This document shows, piece after piece, positions 9,070-18,031 of a stretch of 64,000 nt of DNA. A program made the translations under genes and the position numbers. The stretch spans positions 2,140,001 through 2,204,000 of the forward strand of contig NZ_AP021846.1 in NCBI RefSeq assembly GCF_009176705.1. Direction: 5' to 3'. The DNA comes from Pseudoalteromonas sp. A25 (GTDB taxonomy: Bacteria; Pseudomonadota; Gammaproteobacteria; Enterobacterales; Alteromonadaceae). The notes under the pieces are model-generated. The model was not told the origin of the DNA and did no database searches. It saw nothing but the letters and a program-made list of their open reading frames with translations. Within the stretch, counting starts at the first letter, position 1. The number at the start of each line of letters is the position of its first letter.

Positions 9070-11173
9070 GCGTTATTAGCCAACTATTATGTATTTGTTT
9101 ATTGCGCTTAAAATCTGGTGACAGTGTTTCACTTGAAATATTTTCGGCTTTTAGGCCCAGCCCAATCAAGCCAACATCATCTATTTTAAAACCACGCTTA
9201 TTATTGGAAAAAATGAGTGTGCCTCTTGGACTTAATATTTTTTTCACCCAAGTCAGTAACTGAATATGGTCACGCTGAACATCAAAAACATCTTTCATAC
9301 GTTTTGAGTTAGAAAAAGTGGGTGGGTCTAAGAAAATAAGATCATATTGACCTTGTGCGTGTTCTAGCCACTTCAAACAGTCCGCTTGTTCAAAACGATA
9401 ACGTGGGTTCTTCAAATTATTTAATGCAAAATTATCTTCTGCCCATTTTAGATAAGTTTTTGACATATCAACTGTTGTAACTGACTTTGCGCCTCCAAGT
9501 GCAGCATGAACCGACGCCGAGCCCGTATAGGAAAATAAATTTAAGAACCGCTTATCTTTCGCGTTGTTTTGAATATAGCGACGAGCAAGACGGTGGTCTA
9601 AAAAGAGCCCTGTATCTAAATAATCAAACAGGTTAACTTTAAACTTAGCACCAAACTCTTCCACCGTATCATAACGGTGCTGTTTATCCATTGCGGTATA
9701 TTGTGACTCGCCTTTTTGTTTTTTACGCACTTTTACCGCAATATTTTCTGGTGCAATTTGTAACTGTTCAGCGGTTAGCGTGATAACATCTTGCAAGCGT
9801 TTTTGGGCCACATTATCATCGATCTCTTTTGGTGCAGCGTATTCAAATATCACTGCTGAGTCGTTATAAACATCAACAGCTACATTGTATTCGGGTATAT
9901 CTGCATCATATACTCGATAAGCGTTGATCTGCTCTTTTTTGAGCCAACTTTTTAACGCTTGCTTATTCTTTTTCAAACGATTTGCAAATGCAGTTGAGCC
10001 TTCAAAGTTTAGCCCGGTCTTTTGTTCATTTTGAGAAACTTGACGCTCGTTAAGCTCATACATATTGAGCTCTACATCAATCGGACCATTTTTAAATTTG
10101 TAACGTTTTTCTCTTGATAATTTCAACAATTTAAACAAACTATCGTCAGTACCAAGTAACGCTAAGTGCCAATCTTTAAAGTGCTTTTTGAACGCTATCC
10201 CCATATTGCGATATAAATTAACCAGCTCAGCCATTGAACCTAACCGCTCACCATAAGGTAAGTTACTCAATACCACACCCGGACGTTTTGCGACCTGACT
10301 TAAAGCGTTTGCATCTTGTACACTAAATTTAATATGCTGCGACACTCCTGCTCGCTCGGCATTTTGCTCGGCAACGCTCACAATTTTTTGTTCCAAGTCC
10401 GAACCTATCAACCACAATTTATTGTCCTTTTGAGTTGATTTTAGTTCTGATCTAATTTCTTCATACTTTGCTTTTCTAAAGCTCGGCAACCTTTTAAAGG
10501 CAAACTCTCTATTCAAATTGCTATAGATATTGTTTGCCATACAAGCTGCTTCAATTAGCAATGTACCCGAACCGCAACAAGGGTCATATAGCGGTCTAGA
10601 GCTATCATCAAGCCAGCCGCTGCGTTTAACTAAGGCGGCGGCTAGGTGTTCACGAATAGGAGCCTTACCTTGACGAGTACGATATCCTCTATCAGATAAA
10701 CGAGGTCCAGAGTAATCGATATATAATGCACACTTATTCTTATTAAGTTTGGCAATTACTCTGATATTCGGATCTGTCTTGTCCACACTTGGGCGCTGTT
10801 CATAAAGGTCATTAAAGTAATCAACAATACCATCCTTTATCACCAACCCAGAAAACTGGGTATTTTTAAGCTCATTGTTTGTGCCATTAAATTCTATGGC
10901 AAATGTTTGCGTTGGGCCAAACCAATCTTGCCAAGCTTGAAAACGAGCAAATTTATAGAGCGCAGCTTTGTCATTAATCTCTTCGCTTTCGTCTATCATT
11001 AACATCACACGAGTCGCGAAACGAGTCGTTAAACAAAACTTTTGCGCAGCTAAGTTATCAGCATTAAAACGAACCGAGCCAACGCTTTGTTTTACTAATT
11101 CAAGCCCTGCTTGTTGAAGTTCTTCAGCTAAGAGATGTTCGATACCAATGGATGTGAGCGCGATAAATTGCAA
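9062..11173 (-). CDS. rlmL: 23S rRNA m2G2445/m7G2069 methyltransferase RlmL (RlmKL fusion)
   Basis: Bifunctional methyltransferase that modifies G2445 and G2069 of 23S rRNA before the peptidyl-transferase centre is assembled. 703 residues (E. coli 702). Order: N-terminal THUMP region (about 1-160), RlmL catalytic domain with DPCCGSGTLLIEAA and the target-base motif NLPYGERLG, then the C-terminal RlmK domain with NLFSYTGSASVHAA and LDPPTFSNSK. The start is TTG at 11173 with AAGGG eight bases upstream; no ATG fits the conserved N-terminus MQFIALTS. It overlaps the next gene by 8 bases. Confidence 0.95.
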   Translation of the reverse strand: MQFIALTSIGIEHLLAEELQQAGLELVKQSVGSVRFNADNLAAQKFCLTTRFATRVMLMIDESEEINDKAALYKFARFQAWQDWFGPTQTFAIEFNGTNNELKNTQFSGLVIKDGIVDYFNDLYEQRPSVDKTDPNIRVIAKLNKNKCALYIDYSGPRLSDRGYRTRQGKAPIREHLAAALVKRSGWLDDSSRPLYDPCCGSGTLLIEAACMANNIYSNLNREFAFKRLPSFRKAKYEEIRSELKSTQKDNKLWLIGSDLEQKIVSVAEQNAERAGVSQHIKFSVQDANALSQVAKRPGVVLSNLPYGERLGSMAELVNLYRNMGIAFKKHFKDWHLALLGTDDSLFKLLKLSREKRYKFKNGPIDVELNMYELNERQVSQNEQKTGLNFEGSTAFANRLKKNKQALKSWLKKEQINAYRVYDADIPEYNVAVDVYNDSAVIFEYAAPKEIDDNVAQKRLQDVITLTAEQLQIAPENIAVKVRKKQKGESQYTAMDKQHRYDTVEEFGAKFKVNLFDYLDTGLFLDHRLARRYIQNNAKDKRFLNLFSYTGSASVHAALGGAKSVTTVDMSKTYLKWAEDNFALNNLKNPRYRFEQADCLKWLEHAQGQYDLIFLDPPTFSNSKRMKDVFDVQRDHIQLLTWVKKILSPRGTLIFSNNKRGFKIDDVGLIGLGLKAENISSETLSPDFKRNKQIHNSWLITHG

Positions 11174-11232
11174 TGTACTAACCCTTTATATTCAATTACC
11201 CGCGAGTATATCATAGGTTAGAGAGAGCTTGA

Positions 11233-11760
11233 TCACGCCATTTTGGAAATTTTATTACAACTTAATAAGGGATGGATCCTATCATTGAGCACTTTAATCG
11301 CTTGAAACTGCTCTAAGGTTAAATTTTCATCAAGCGAAAACTGCTCTGCTAAGCTGATGCATAAACACGCCCCGTCAGTTTGTTCAACAATAAAAAAGTC
11401 ACCCTCTTGTTGTGTTGAGCGCAAGCGCACTATTGCTTCGGTGCAAGGCTGCTCTCCTAAATATGTCTCAAAAAACCAGCTTTTTGCTTGTACGGGTAAA
11501 AGGTAAAATTTTGCAGCTGTCGCGTTAAGCGCAATTTGGCAACACTGAGGTTCAGACCACATATTAAAGCTGCGCAGATAAGCAAACACATTTTGATAAT
11601 ACGCGGCTTCGTTAATACTAAGGTATGGATCTGAATATGCATCTTGAGTCAATTGACGCAAACGAAAAGGCGTGCAGAGGATTAACTCTTCACCTAAATC
11701 TACAAGCAAACGATTTCTTTGGCGACAACTAATCCATTGCCACTCTTTAGATGCCTGCAA
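11233..11760 (-). CDS. zapC: Cell division protein ZapC
   Basis: Cytoplasmic FtsZ-ring stabilising protein. It is recognised by the family motifs EWQWISC near the N-terminus, YYQNV..LRSFNMW in the middle and IKVLNDRIHPLL near the C-terminus, the last aligning with IKIMNDRLKP of E. coli ZapC. Gene order pyrD-zapC-rlmL is as in E. coli. I place the start at TTG 11760 (175 aa; E. coli 180) because GGGGAG lies six to seven bases upstream and the family begins just before the EWQW motif. A GTG at 11802 would add 14 residues with no ribosome site. A hairpin at 11771-11805 covers part of the ribosome site. Confidence 0.85.
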   Translation of the reverse strand: MQASKEWQWISCRQRNRLLVDLGEELILCTPFRLRQLTQDAYSDPYLSINEAAYYQNVFAYLRSFNMWSEPQCCQIALNATAAKFYLLPVQAKSWFFETYLGEQPCTEAIVRLRSTQQEGDFFIVEQTDGACLCISLAEQFSLDENLTLEQFQAIKVLNDRIHPLLSCNKISKMA

Positions 11761-11770
11761 AGTTATTCTC

Positions 11771-11805
11771 CCCGTACTATTTTGCTTTGTTGAATAGTAC
11801 ACGGG
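11771..11805 (-). promoter_or_regulatory. Hairpin overlapping the zapC ribosome-binding site
   Basis: An 8-bp perfect stem (11774-11781 with 11793-11800) is extended by CCC/GGG (11771-11773 with 11803-11805) across a two-base bulge. On the zapC strand the GGG of the outer stem is the first half of the GGGGAG ribosome site for the TTG start at 11760. Folding would therefore mask the site. A regulatory role is inferred. Confidence 0.5.
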
Positions 11806-11856
11806 AGTATAACTAAAAATTCTAAGTGGTGAAAATATTTATAAGAACAATTTGTT

Positions 11857-11886
11857 AATGATCATTTAGTTATATAACTGATCATT
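11857..11886. repeat. Interrupted palindrome at the pyrD 3' end
   Basis: AATGATC and AGTTAT on the left, separated by ATTT, pair with ATAACTGATCATT on the right, giving a 13-bp dyad with a four-base bulge. It covers the pyrD stop codon. It could act as a weak terminator or as mRNA 3'-end protection, but there is no U-tract. Confidence 0.4.
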
Positions 11887-12895
11887 ATAAACCGTCAACG
11901 ATCCTTTTCACCAAACTTGGGCCTTCATAAATAAAGCCTGTATAAACTTGTAATAAAGACGCACCAGCATCTAATTTTTCTTTGGCAGACTCAGCACTAT
12001 CTATCCCTCCGACTCCAATAATCGGTAGTTTGCCCTCTGTTAAACGTTTAAGTTCACTCACTACAAATGTCGACTTTTCACGTACAGGTCTACCTGATAA
12101 GCCACCGGCTTCGGTTCCATACTGCATACCTTGGACCGCTGTGCGCTCCAAGGTAGTGTTCGTAGCAATCACGCCATCTATTCTATTTTTTACAAGCGAT
12201 TCAGAGATTTGCGCAACTTGTACTGCATCTACGTCTGGTGCAATTTTAACCAGCATAGGCACAGATTTACTATGCTTGGCAATCAAGTCAACCTGCTCAT
12301 TCTTCAAGCTTTGTAGTAAGTCATCTAATGCGTCACCATATTGTAAGTCACGCAAACCGGGCGTGTTGGGTGAAGAGATATTCACCGTTATATACGAGGC
12401 GTGTTCAAACACTTTTCTCATACAATGGATGTAATCGTCCTTGCCCTTTTCATTTGGAGTATCTTTATTTTTGCCGATATTGATCCCCAAGATCCCATCA
12501 TATTTAGCCGCTTGTACATTCTTGACCAGGTTATCAACCCCTTTATTGTTAAAGCCCATACGGTTAATAATAGCGTGAGCTTGCGGTAGCCTAAATATGC
12601 GTGGTTTATCATTACCCGGCTGGGGTTTAGGCGTAACTGTACCGACTTCAATAAAGCCGAAGCCCATTTGCGCAAATGCATCAATACATTCAGCATTTTT
12701 ATCAAGACCAGCTGCAAGACCCACTGGGTTTTTAAACTCTAAGCCAAGGAAGTTTACTGGTTTATCCGCAGCCGACTGCGACCATGCCATACTCATCGGT
12801 GTATGTGCAAAGCGGCGCAAATTATTTAATGCAAAATCGTGTGCCCATTCAGCATCACGGCTAAACATATAGCGACGCGCAATATCATAAAACAT
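11885..12895 (-). CDS. pyrD: Dihydroorotate dehydrogenase (quinone), class 2
   Basis: Membrane-associated FMN enzyme that oxidises dihydroorotate to orotate with quinone, the fourth step of pyrimidine synthesis. From ATG 12895 it has 336 residues, the same length as E. coli PyrD; AGGAG precedes the start. The open frame runs 23 codons further upstream but without family similarity. Seen: N-terminal amphipathic membrane-binding helices ([20 protein letters not shown]), [21 protein letters not shown], the catalytic-Ser loop [14 protein letters not shown], and the FMN-phosphate loop [11 protein letters not shown]. zapC follows on the same strand after about 125 bases. Confidence 0.97.
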   Translation of the reverse strand: MFYDIARRYMFSRDAEWAHDFALNNLRRFAHTPMSMAWSQSAADKPVNFLGLEFKNPVGLAAGLDKNAECIDAFAQMGFGFIEVGTVTPKPQPGNDKPRIFRLPQAHAIINRMGFNNKGVDNLVKNVQAAKYDGILGINIGKNKDTPNEKGKDDYIHCMRKVFEHASYITVNISSPNTPGLRDLQYGDALDDLLQSLKNEQVDLIAKHSKSVPMLVKIAPDVDAVQVAQISESLVKNRIDGVIATNTTLERTAVQGMQYGTEAGGLSGRPVREKSTFVVSELKRLTEGKLPIIGVGGIDSAESAKEKLDAGASLLQVYTGFIYEGPSLVKRIVDGL

Positions 12896-12949
12896 GAAAA
12901 CTCCTAAAAATCCTAAGTAACATAAAAACCTGCAGTGCATGCAGACAAA

Positions 12950-12978
12950 AAAATACCCCAGCAAGGCCGGGGTATTTT
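12950..12978 (-). terminator. Rho-independent terminator of the glutamate dehydrogenase gene
   Basis: AAAATACCCC at 12950-12959 pairs with GGGGTATTTT at 12969-12978. On the minus strand the hairpin runs into a T-rich stretch. It lies 14 bases after the dehydrogenase stop and before pyrD. Confidence 0.9.
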
Positions 12979-12991
12979 AACGATTTAAAAA

Positions 12992-15900
12992 TTATTTGGT
13001 AGTGTCACAATTGTGGCTCAGTAACATAAGCTCACGTAACGCAACTGAGAACTTAGCAAAGTCATGGCTTTGCGACGTTTTGAACTCCTGAAGCATTTGT
13101 TGCCAACGGTGTAACAGCGCAGACTGATTATCCATCCACTGCTCGATCAGCGCATTGACATCCTCATCATCACCTTCAAAGCTATTCAATACAACTTCTG
13201 ATAGTGAACGTTGCTGCCAATCAAGCTCTTCACGATATGAAGCTCGAGCTAGCGCCTGCCAATGGTTAGACACTGGCTGAGCAGTGATTTGGTCCAAGAA
13301 CCAATGTAAACCCATGCTTGCACCAAGCTTAAAGTAAGTGTTAGAAACCACCCCTACTTTACGGCCTGAGTTTTGTGCAACTTCAGCTAAGTCCATCACA
13401 GAGAACAAGCTTGATAGCGAAACAATGCGCATTGCAATATCACTTGGTACACCCTGTTCTTCCAGTTTTTTAGCATTACTTGAGATAGATGTGCTTTCTG
13501 ACTCAACCATATAGCTTTGCAGATTCTTACTTACATCCTCAAAAACTGGGGCAAAGAACGCTATGGTTTGTTCAATTGTCATTGCTTTATTACGATGACG
13601 TAAGAACCAACGTGTAGCGCGGCGAACTGTGCGGCGCAACTGATACAGCATTTCAGTTTGCACTGCTGCTGGGATCTTATTATCCAATGCTGCAATTGAA
13701 TTCCATGTATGCTTCATTTCGAAAATTGCACTGGCAATTGAGTAACAAAGTGCTATTTCACTATCACTCGCACCCGTCTCTTCATTCATACGTACCATGA
13801 AATTCAAGCCCATGTCATTAACAATATTATTTGCTAACTTCGTGGCGATAATCTCTTTGCGCAATGGGTGGTTATCCATGGCTGTACTGAACTTTTCACG
13901 CAATGGTACAGGGAAAGAGTTCACAAGTAACTGACGGTAGTACGGATTTTCCGATACATCATCAACAACCAAAGACTCTTTAAGTACCATTTTTGAGTAA
14001 GAAACCAACACGGATAGTTCAGGGCGAGTTAAGTCTTTATCGGCTGCTGCACGCTCTGCGAGCTCTTCATCTGTAGGCAAAAACTCAATCGTGCGGTCCA
14101 GCTTACCTTCTTTTTCAAGAGCATGAATAAAGCGTACTTTTTCTTTAAGTGTGGCAGGGCCTTTCGACTTAGTGATTGATAAAGTATGTGTTTGACGATA
14201 ACAATCAGCTAACACTAATTCCGAGACTTCATCAGTCATAGAATAAAGTAGTGTGTCACGTTGCTTCTTGGTTAGATCTCCTTCAGCAACTAGACCATTT
14301 AGTAAAATCTTAATATTTACTTCGTTATCTGAACACGCTACACCACCAACGTTATCAATGAAGTCTGTATTAATGCGTCCGCCCTTGCTAGCAAATTCAA
14401 TACGACCTAACTGGGTTGCACCTAAATTACCACCTTCGCCAAATACTTTTGCGCCAAGCTCAGCACCATTGATGCGTAATGCATCGTTTGCGCGGTCACC
14501 GACCTCTGCATTGGTCTCTTTTGAGTGCTTAATGTAAGTACCAATACCACCATTCCATAGCAGGTCAGATGGCATCATAAGCAAGGCTTTGATCAGCTCA
14601 TTAGGTGTCATGCTCGCTTTTTTAGTGCCGATCATTTTCTTCATTTCTGGTGTCAAGGTAATAGACTTAGCCGCGCGAGAGAAAATCCCACCGCCTTCAG
14701 AAATTAAAGATTTATCATAGTCTTCCCAAGATGAGCGAGGTAACGCAAATAAACGTTCACGCTCTTTGTAAGAACTTGCTGCGTCAGGAGTTGGGTCTAT
14801 GAAAATATGCATGTGGTTAAATGCAGCTTGTAATCGAATGTGCTTAGATAGCAACATGCCATTACCAAATACGTCTCCCGCCATGTCACCAATACCGACA
14901 ACAGTAAAATCTGTAGTTTGACAATCGATATCCATTTCACGGAAGTGGCGTTTTACAGATTCCCAGGCACCCTTAGCGGTAATACCCATTTTCTTGTGAT
15001 CATAGCCAATTGAGCCACCCGATGCGAATGCATCTCCAAGCCAAAAGTTATAATCTTCCGCAATGCCATTGGCAATATCAGAGAACGTCGCAGTGCCTTT
15101 ATCTGCCGCAACCACTAGATAAGGATCTTCTTCATCGTGGCGAATAACATTTTGAGGCGCAACAATCTCACCATGAACAATATTGTCAGTAATATCTAAC
15201 AAACCACGGATAAAGATTTTGTAGCATTCTTGACCTTCTTTAAAGAACGCTTCTCGCTCTGTAGGTAGTTGCTTGCATACAAACCCGCCCTTTGAGCCCA
15301 CAGGTACAATAACTGTATTTTTAACCTGTTGCGCTTTTACTAAGCCTAATACTTCTGTGCGGAAATCTTCACGTCTATCTGACCAACGTAAGCCACCACG
15401 TGCTACTTTACCACCACGTAGGTGAACACCTTCAACACGCGGCGAGTAAACAAATATCTCAAACGCCGGCAGAGGCAATGGCATATCAGGGATTTCGCTT
15501 GGCTTAACTTTGAACGAAACGTAAGACTTATTACTACCATCTTGCTCTTTTTGGAAGAAGTTAGTGCGCAGCGTTGCGTTGATCATATCAACATATAAAC
15601 GAATGATTCGGTCATCATCCAAGTTAGCAACATTTTCTAATTCTTCGTATATACCAGCGACTACTTTATCAATGGTTTTTTGAGCAGCAGGTTTTGTTGG
15701 TGAAAACTTCTTCACAAACAAATCTACGATTTTCGCTGCTATATGCGGGTAGTGGTCAAATGTACTTTCGATGTAGGTTTGTGAGAAAGTAACCCCAATT
15801 TGGCGCATATATTTTGCGTATGCTCGCAGAATTGAAGCTTCGCGACCCGTTAGGCCACCCAATAGCACTAAACGGTTAAAACCATCATTTTCTAAGCGAT

Positions 15901-17830
15901 TATGCCAAACATTTGTCAAGGCAGCTCTAAAGCGCGCTGATACTTTATTGAAATCCGCAATACTGTTACTGCCGAGCAGCATTGAGAAATCCATGATCCA
16001 ATTAACTTGACCATCGCTTGATTTAATTGCATACGGTGTTTCACCAATTACACGTAAACCGAAGTTTTCAAGCATTGGCATGACATCTGACAAATGAATG
16101 GGGACATCTTTGTGGAACAAGCTTAAACGAACAATTTGAGAATTAGCTTCTTCTTGAGGGCGGTAGAACAACATATCTAATTTGTTCTCATCATCAAGTT
16201 GTTCTAGTTTCTCAATATCGACCACAGCTGCACTTGGTAACACTTCGTCTTTGTATGCGCCAGGGAATGCAGATGCATATTTTCTAAACAACTCATTACC
16301 ACGAGACTCACCTGCACTTTCTAGCAATGAATCATGAAGTTTATCTTCCCATGTACGGGCTGCTTCGATTAAATTATTTTCGATGTCTTTCACGTTATAT
16401 TCAATGTTGTTGTCAGCTACGCGCACAGTGTAATGCGTTCGAGCAAGCGTAGACTCTGAGAAGTATGTGGTAAATTCAACTTTTTCTTTTGACTGGAACG
16501 CATTAGCCAACAATTGTTGAGTTTCACGTCTAAGTGCTGTGTTATAGCGCTCTCTTGGTACATACACCATACAAGAAAAGAAACGTCCATAAATATCTTT
16601 ACGAACGAACAAACGACACATATCACGTTCTTGAACTTGTAATACACCCATTGCAACTTCGAGAAGTTCGCTTTCTCGCGCTTGAACTAGCTCATCACGC
16701 GGGTAGGTTTCAAGTATGTTTAACACAGCTTTATATGCGTGCGTTCCCTGTGCAAAATCACACATTTGCATGATGCGATTGATTTTGGCTCTTAATACAG
16801 GCACATCAGCTGCACTGTTATTGTAGAAGCTTGATGAGAACAAACCAATGAAACGATCTTCCCCAATTACATTGCCTTGCTTATCAAATCGTTTGATACC
16901 CACATAGTCTACATAAGCTGGGCGGTGAACTCGAGACAATGAATTTGTTTTTGTCAGTACGAGAAGATTGTTACTGCGGGCTTCTTTACGCGCAACTTCA
17001 GGTAATTCAGAAAGCAATCGACCTTGTGCATCGGCTGATTTTTTCATTAGGCCCAAGCTAGTATCTGCGACGTGCTTTAACTCATAGTCACCTTTAACTG
17101 GCTCTAAATCATATTGACGATAGCCCATAAAAGTAAAGTTATCTTGAGTTAACCAATCTAAAAACTCAATGGCTTCTTTTACTTCGCTTTCATTGCAATT
17201 AAAATGACGTTTTGGGATGTCTTTAATGACTGACTTGAGTTTATCACGAATAGGTAACCAGTCTTCTACTGCCAATGATACATCTTGAAGCACAGACTCA
17301 AGCTCTTTAGTAAATGCTTCTATCTCATTTTTATCTGTTTGACGGTCTATCTCAATAAAGAACACTGTTTTGGTCGATGTCGACTCTTGTTCTGCCTTTA
17401 AGTTTGAAATAGCAGTTATTTTTCCAGCATCATCGCGTTGAATTTTTAGCGGACTGTGCAATAGCAAGTGCGAAACTATGTTTTCGCGATTCATTGCCAT
17501 ACGTACTGAATCAACTAAAAAAGGCATATCTTTAGCAATAATCTCTACGATGGTGTGAGATGACTGCCAGCCATCTTTCGCCACCTCAGGATTGAATACG
17601 CGAATTACCGCTTCGTCTGAGTTGTTTTTTTCGAGAGAATTCCAAAGACTAAGTGCAGCGCCATATAGGTCACTATCGTTTCGATTTGCCAAGTCCTCTT
17701 TAGACATATTGCTGTACAAAGCTTTGGCAAATGTTTCAACGAGTGACACGTTCTCTGCATGAACTTTTTTGTGGATCAACTTACATACGTTATCGAGGAT
17801 AACTGATGCTGGACCTTCATTTTGTGTCAT
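12992..17830 (-). CDS. gdhB: Large NAD-specific glutamate dehydrogenase
   Basis: Catabolic NAD-linked glutamate dehydrogenase of the very large (about 180 kDa) bacterial class; it deaminates glutamate to 2-oxoglutarate. 1612 residues, the normal size. Seen: a long N-terminal regulatory part with an ACT-like segment (MPFLVDSVRMAMNREN), the catalytic core with RGGLRWSDRREDFRTEVLGL, VKNTVIVPVGSKGGFVCK, the nucleotide-binding stretch VVGIGDMAGDVFGNGML, GNLGATQLGRIEFA and FIDNVGGVACSDNEVNIKI, and the C-terminal region of the class. It stands alone between a terminator at 12950-12978 and a 15-bp inverted repeat upstream (17879-17935). Confidence 0.96.
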   Translation of the reverse strand: MTQNEGPASVILDNVCKLIHKKVHAENVSLVETFAKALYSNMSKEDLANRNDSDLYGAALSLWNSLEKNNSDEAVIRVFNPEVAKDGWQSSHTIVEIIAKDMPFLVDSVRMAMNRENIVSHLLLHSPLKIQRDDAGKITAISNLKAEQESTSTKTVFFIEIDRQTDKNEIEAFTKELESVLQDVSLAVEDWLPIRDKLKSVIKDIPKRHFNCNESEVKEAIEFLDWLTQDNFTFMGYRQYDLEPVKGDYELKHVADTSLGLMKKSADAQGRLLSELPEVARKEARSNNLLVLTKTNSLSRVHRPAYVDYVGIKRFDKQGNVIGEDRFIGLFSSSFYNNSAADVPVLRAKINRIMQMCDFAQGTHAYKAVLNILETYPRDELVQARESELLEVAMGVLQVQERDMCRLFVRKDIYGRFFSCMVYVPRERYNTALRRETQQLLANAFQSKEKVEFTTYFSESTLARTHYTVRVADNNIEYNVKDIENNLIEAARTWEDKLHDSLLESAGESRGNELFRKYASAFPGAYKDEVLPSAAVVDIEKLEQLDDENKLDMLFYRPQEEANSQIVRLSLFHKDVPIHLSDVMPMLENFGLRVIGETPYAIKSSDGQVNWIMDFSMLLGSNSIADFNKVSARFRAALTNVWHNRLENDGFNRLVLLGGLTGREASILRAYAKYMRQIGVTFSQTYIESTFDHYPHIAAKIVDLFVKKFSPTKPAAQKTIDKVVAGIYEELENVANLDDDRIIRLYVDMINATLRTNFFQKEQDGSNKSYVSFKVKPSEIPDMPLPLPAFEIFVYSPRVEGVHLRGGKVARGGLRWSDRREDFRTEVLGLVKAQQVKNTVIVPVGSKGGFVCKQLPTEREAFFKEGQECYKIFIRGLLDITDNIVHGEIVAPQNVIRHDEEDPYLVVAADKGTATFSDIANGIAEDYNFWLGDAFASGGSIGYDHKKMGITAKGAWESVKRHFREMDIDCQTTDFTVVGIGDMAGDVFGNGMLLSKHIRLQAAFNHMHIFIDPTPDAASSYKERERLFALPRSSWEDYDKSLISEGGGIFSRAAKSITLTPEMKKMIGTKKASMTPNELIKALLMMPSDLLWNGGIGTYIKHSKETNAEVGDRANDALRINGAELGAKVFGEGGNLGATQLGRIEFASKGGRINTDFIDNVGGVACSDNEVNIKILLNGLVAEGDLTKKQRDTLLYSMTDEVSELVLADCYRQTHTLSITKSKGPATLKEKVRFIHALEKEGKLDRTIEFLPTDEELAERAAADKDLTRPELSVLVSYSKMVLKESLVVDDVSENPYYRQLLVNSFPVPLREKFSTAMDNHPLRKEIIATKLANNIVNDMGLNFMVRMNEETGASDSEIALCYSIASAIFEMKHTWNSIAALDNKIPAAVQTEMLYQLRRTVRRATRWFLRHRNKAMTIEQTIAFFAPVFEDVSKNLQSYMVESESTSISSNAKKLEEQGVPSDIAMRIVSLSSLFSVMDLAEVAQNSGRKVGVVSNTYFKLGASMGLHWFLDQITAQPVSNHWQALARASYREELDWQQRSLSEVVLNSFEGDDEDVNALIEQWMDNQSALLHRWQQMLQEFKTSQSHDFAKFSVALRELMLLSHNCDTTK

Positions 17831-17878
17831 ATGTGTTCCTTAATCTATACCACCTTTGAACGGTAGATTATGTGTACA

Positions 17879-17935
17879 GCTGTTTATTAGCGTGGAGTCA
17901 GTAGAATTTTAACCTTTCTGACGCTAATAAACAGC
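17879..17935. repeat. Long inverted repeat upstream of the glutamate dehydrogenase gene
   Basis: Perfect 15-bp arms at 17879-17893 and 17921-17935 (GCTGTTTATTAGCGT and its complement) with a 27-base spacer. The left arm begins 48 bases before the gdhB start codon. A competing GTCAG/CTGAC pair lies inside. There is no U-tract, so a plain terminator is unlikely; an operator or leader structure is possible. Confidence 0.55.
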
Positions 17936-17999
17936 CTTTTCGACGAAAACATTTTAAGCTTTTCAGCCATTTGCTCATCTATTCACAAAATATAGATAT

Positions 18000-18021
18000 A
18001 AATAGCCAATCTTGGCTATTT
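18000..18021 (-). terminator. Probable terminator of the RND-transporter operon
   Basis: AAATAGCC at 18000-18007 pairs with GGCTATTT at 18014-18021 around six bases, ten bases after the transporter stop. The T-tract beyond it is weak (ATATCTATATTTT). Confidence 0.6.
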
Positions 18022-18031
18022 AGACGCACAT

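Noticed and set aside
12418..12717. 99-codon open frame on the minus strand inside pyrD
   Set aside because: Out of frame with pyrD, no ribosome site, no similarity; a shadow of the real gene.
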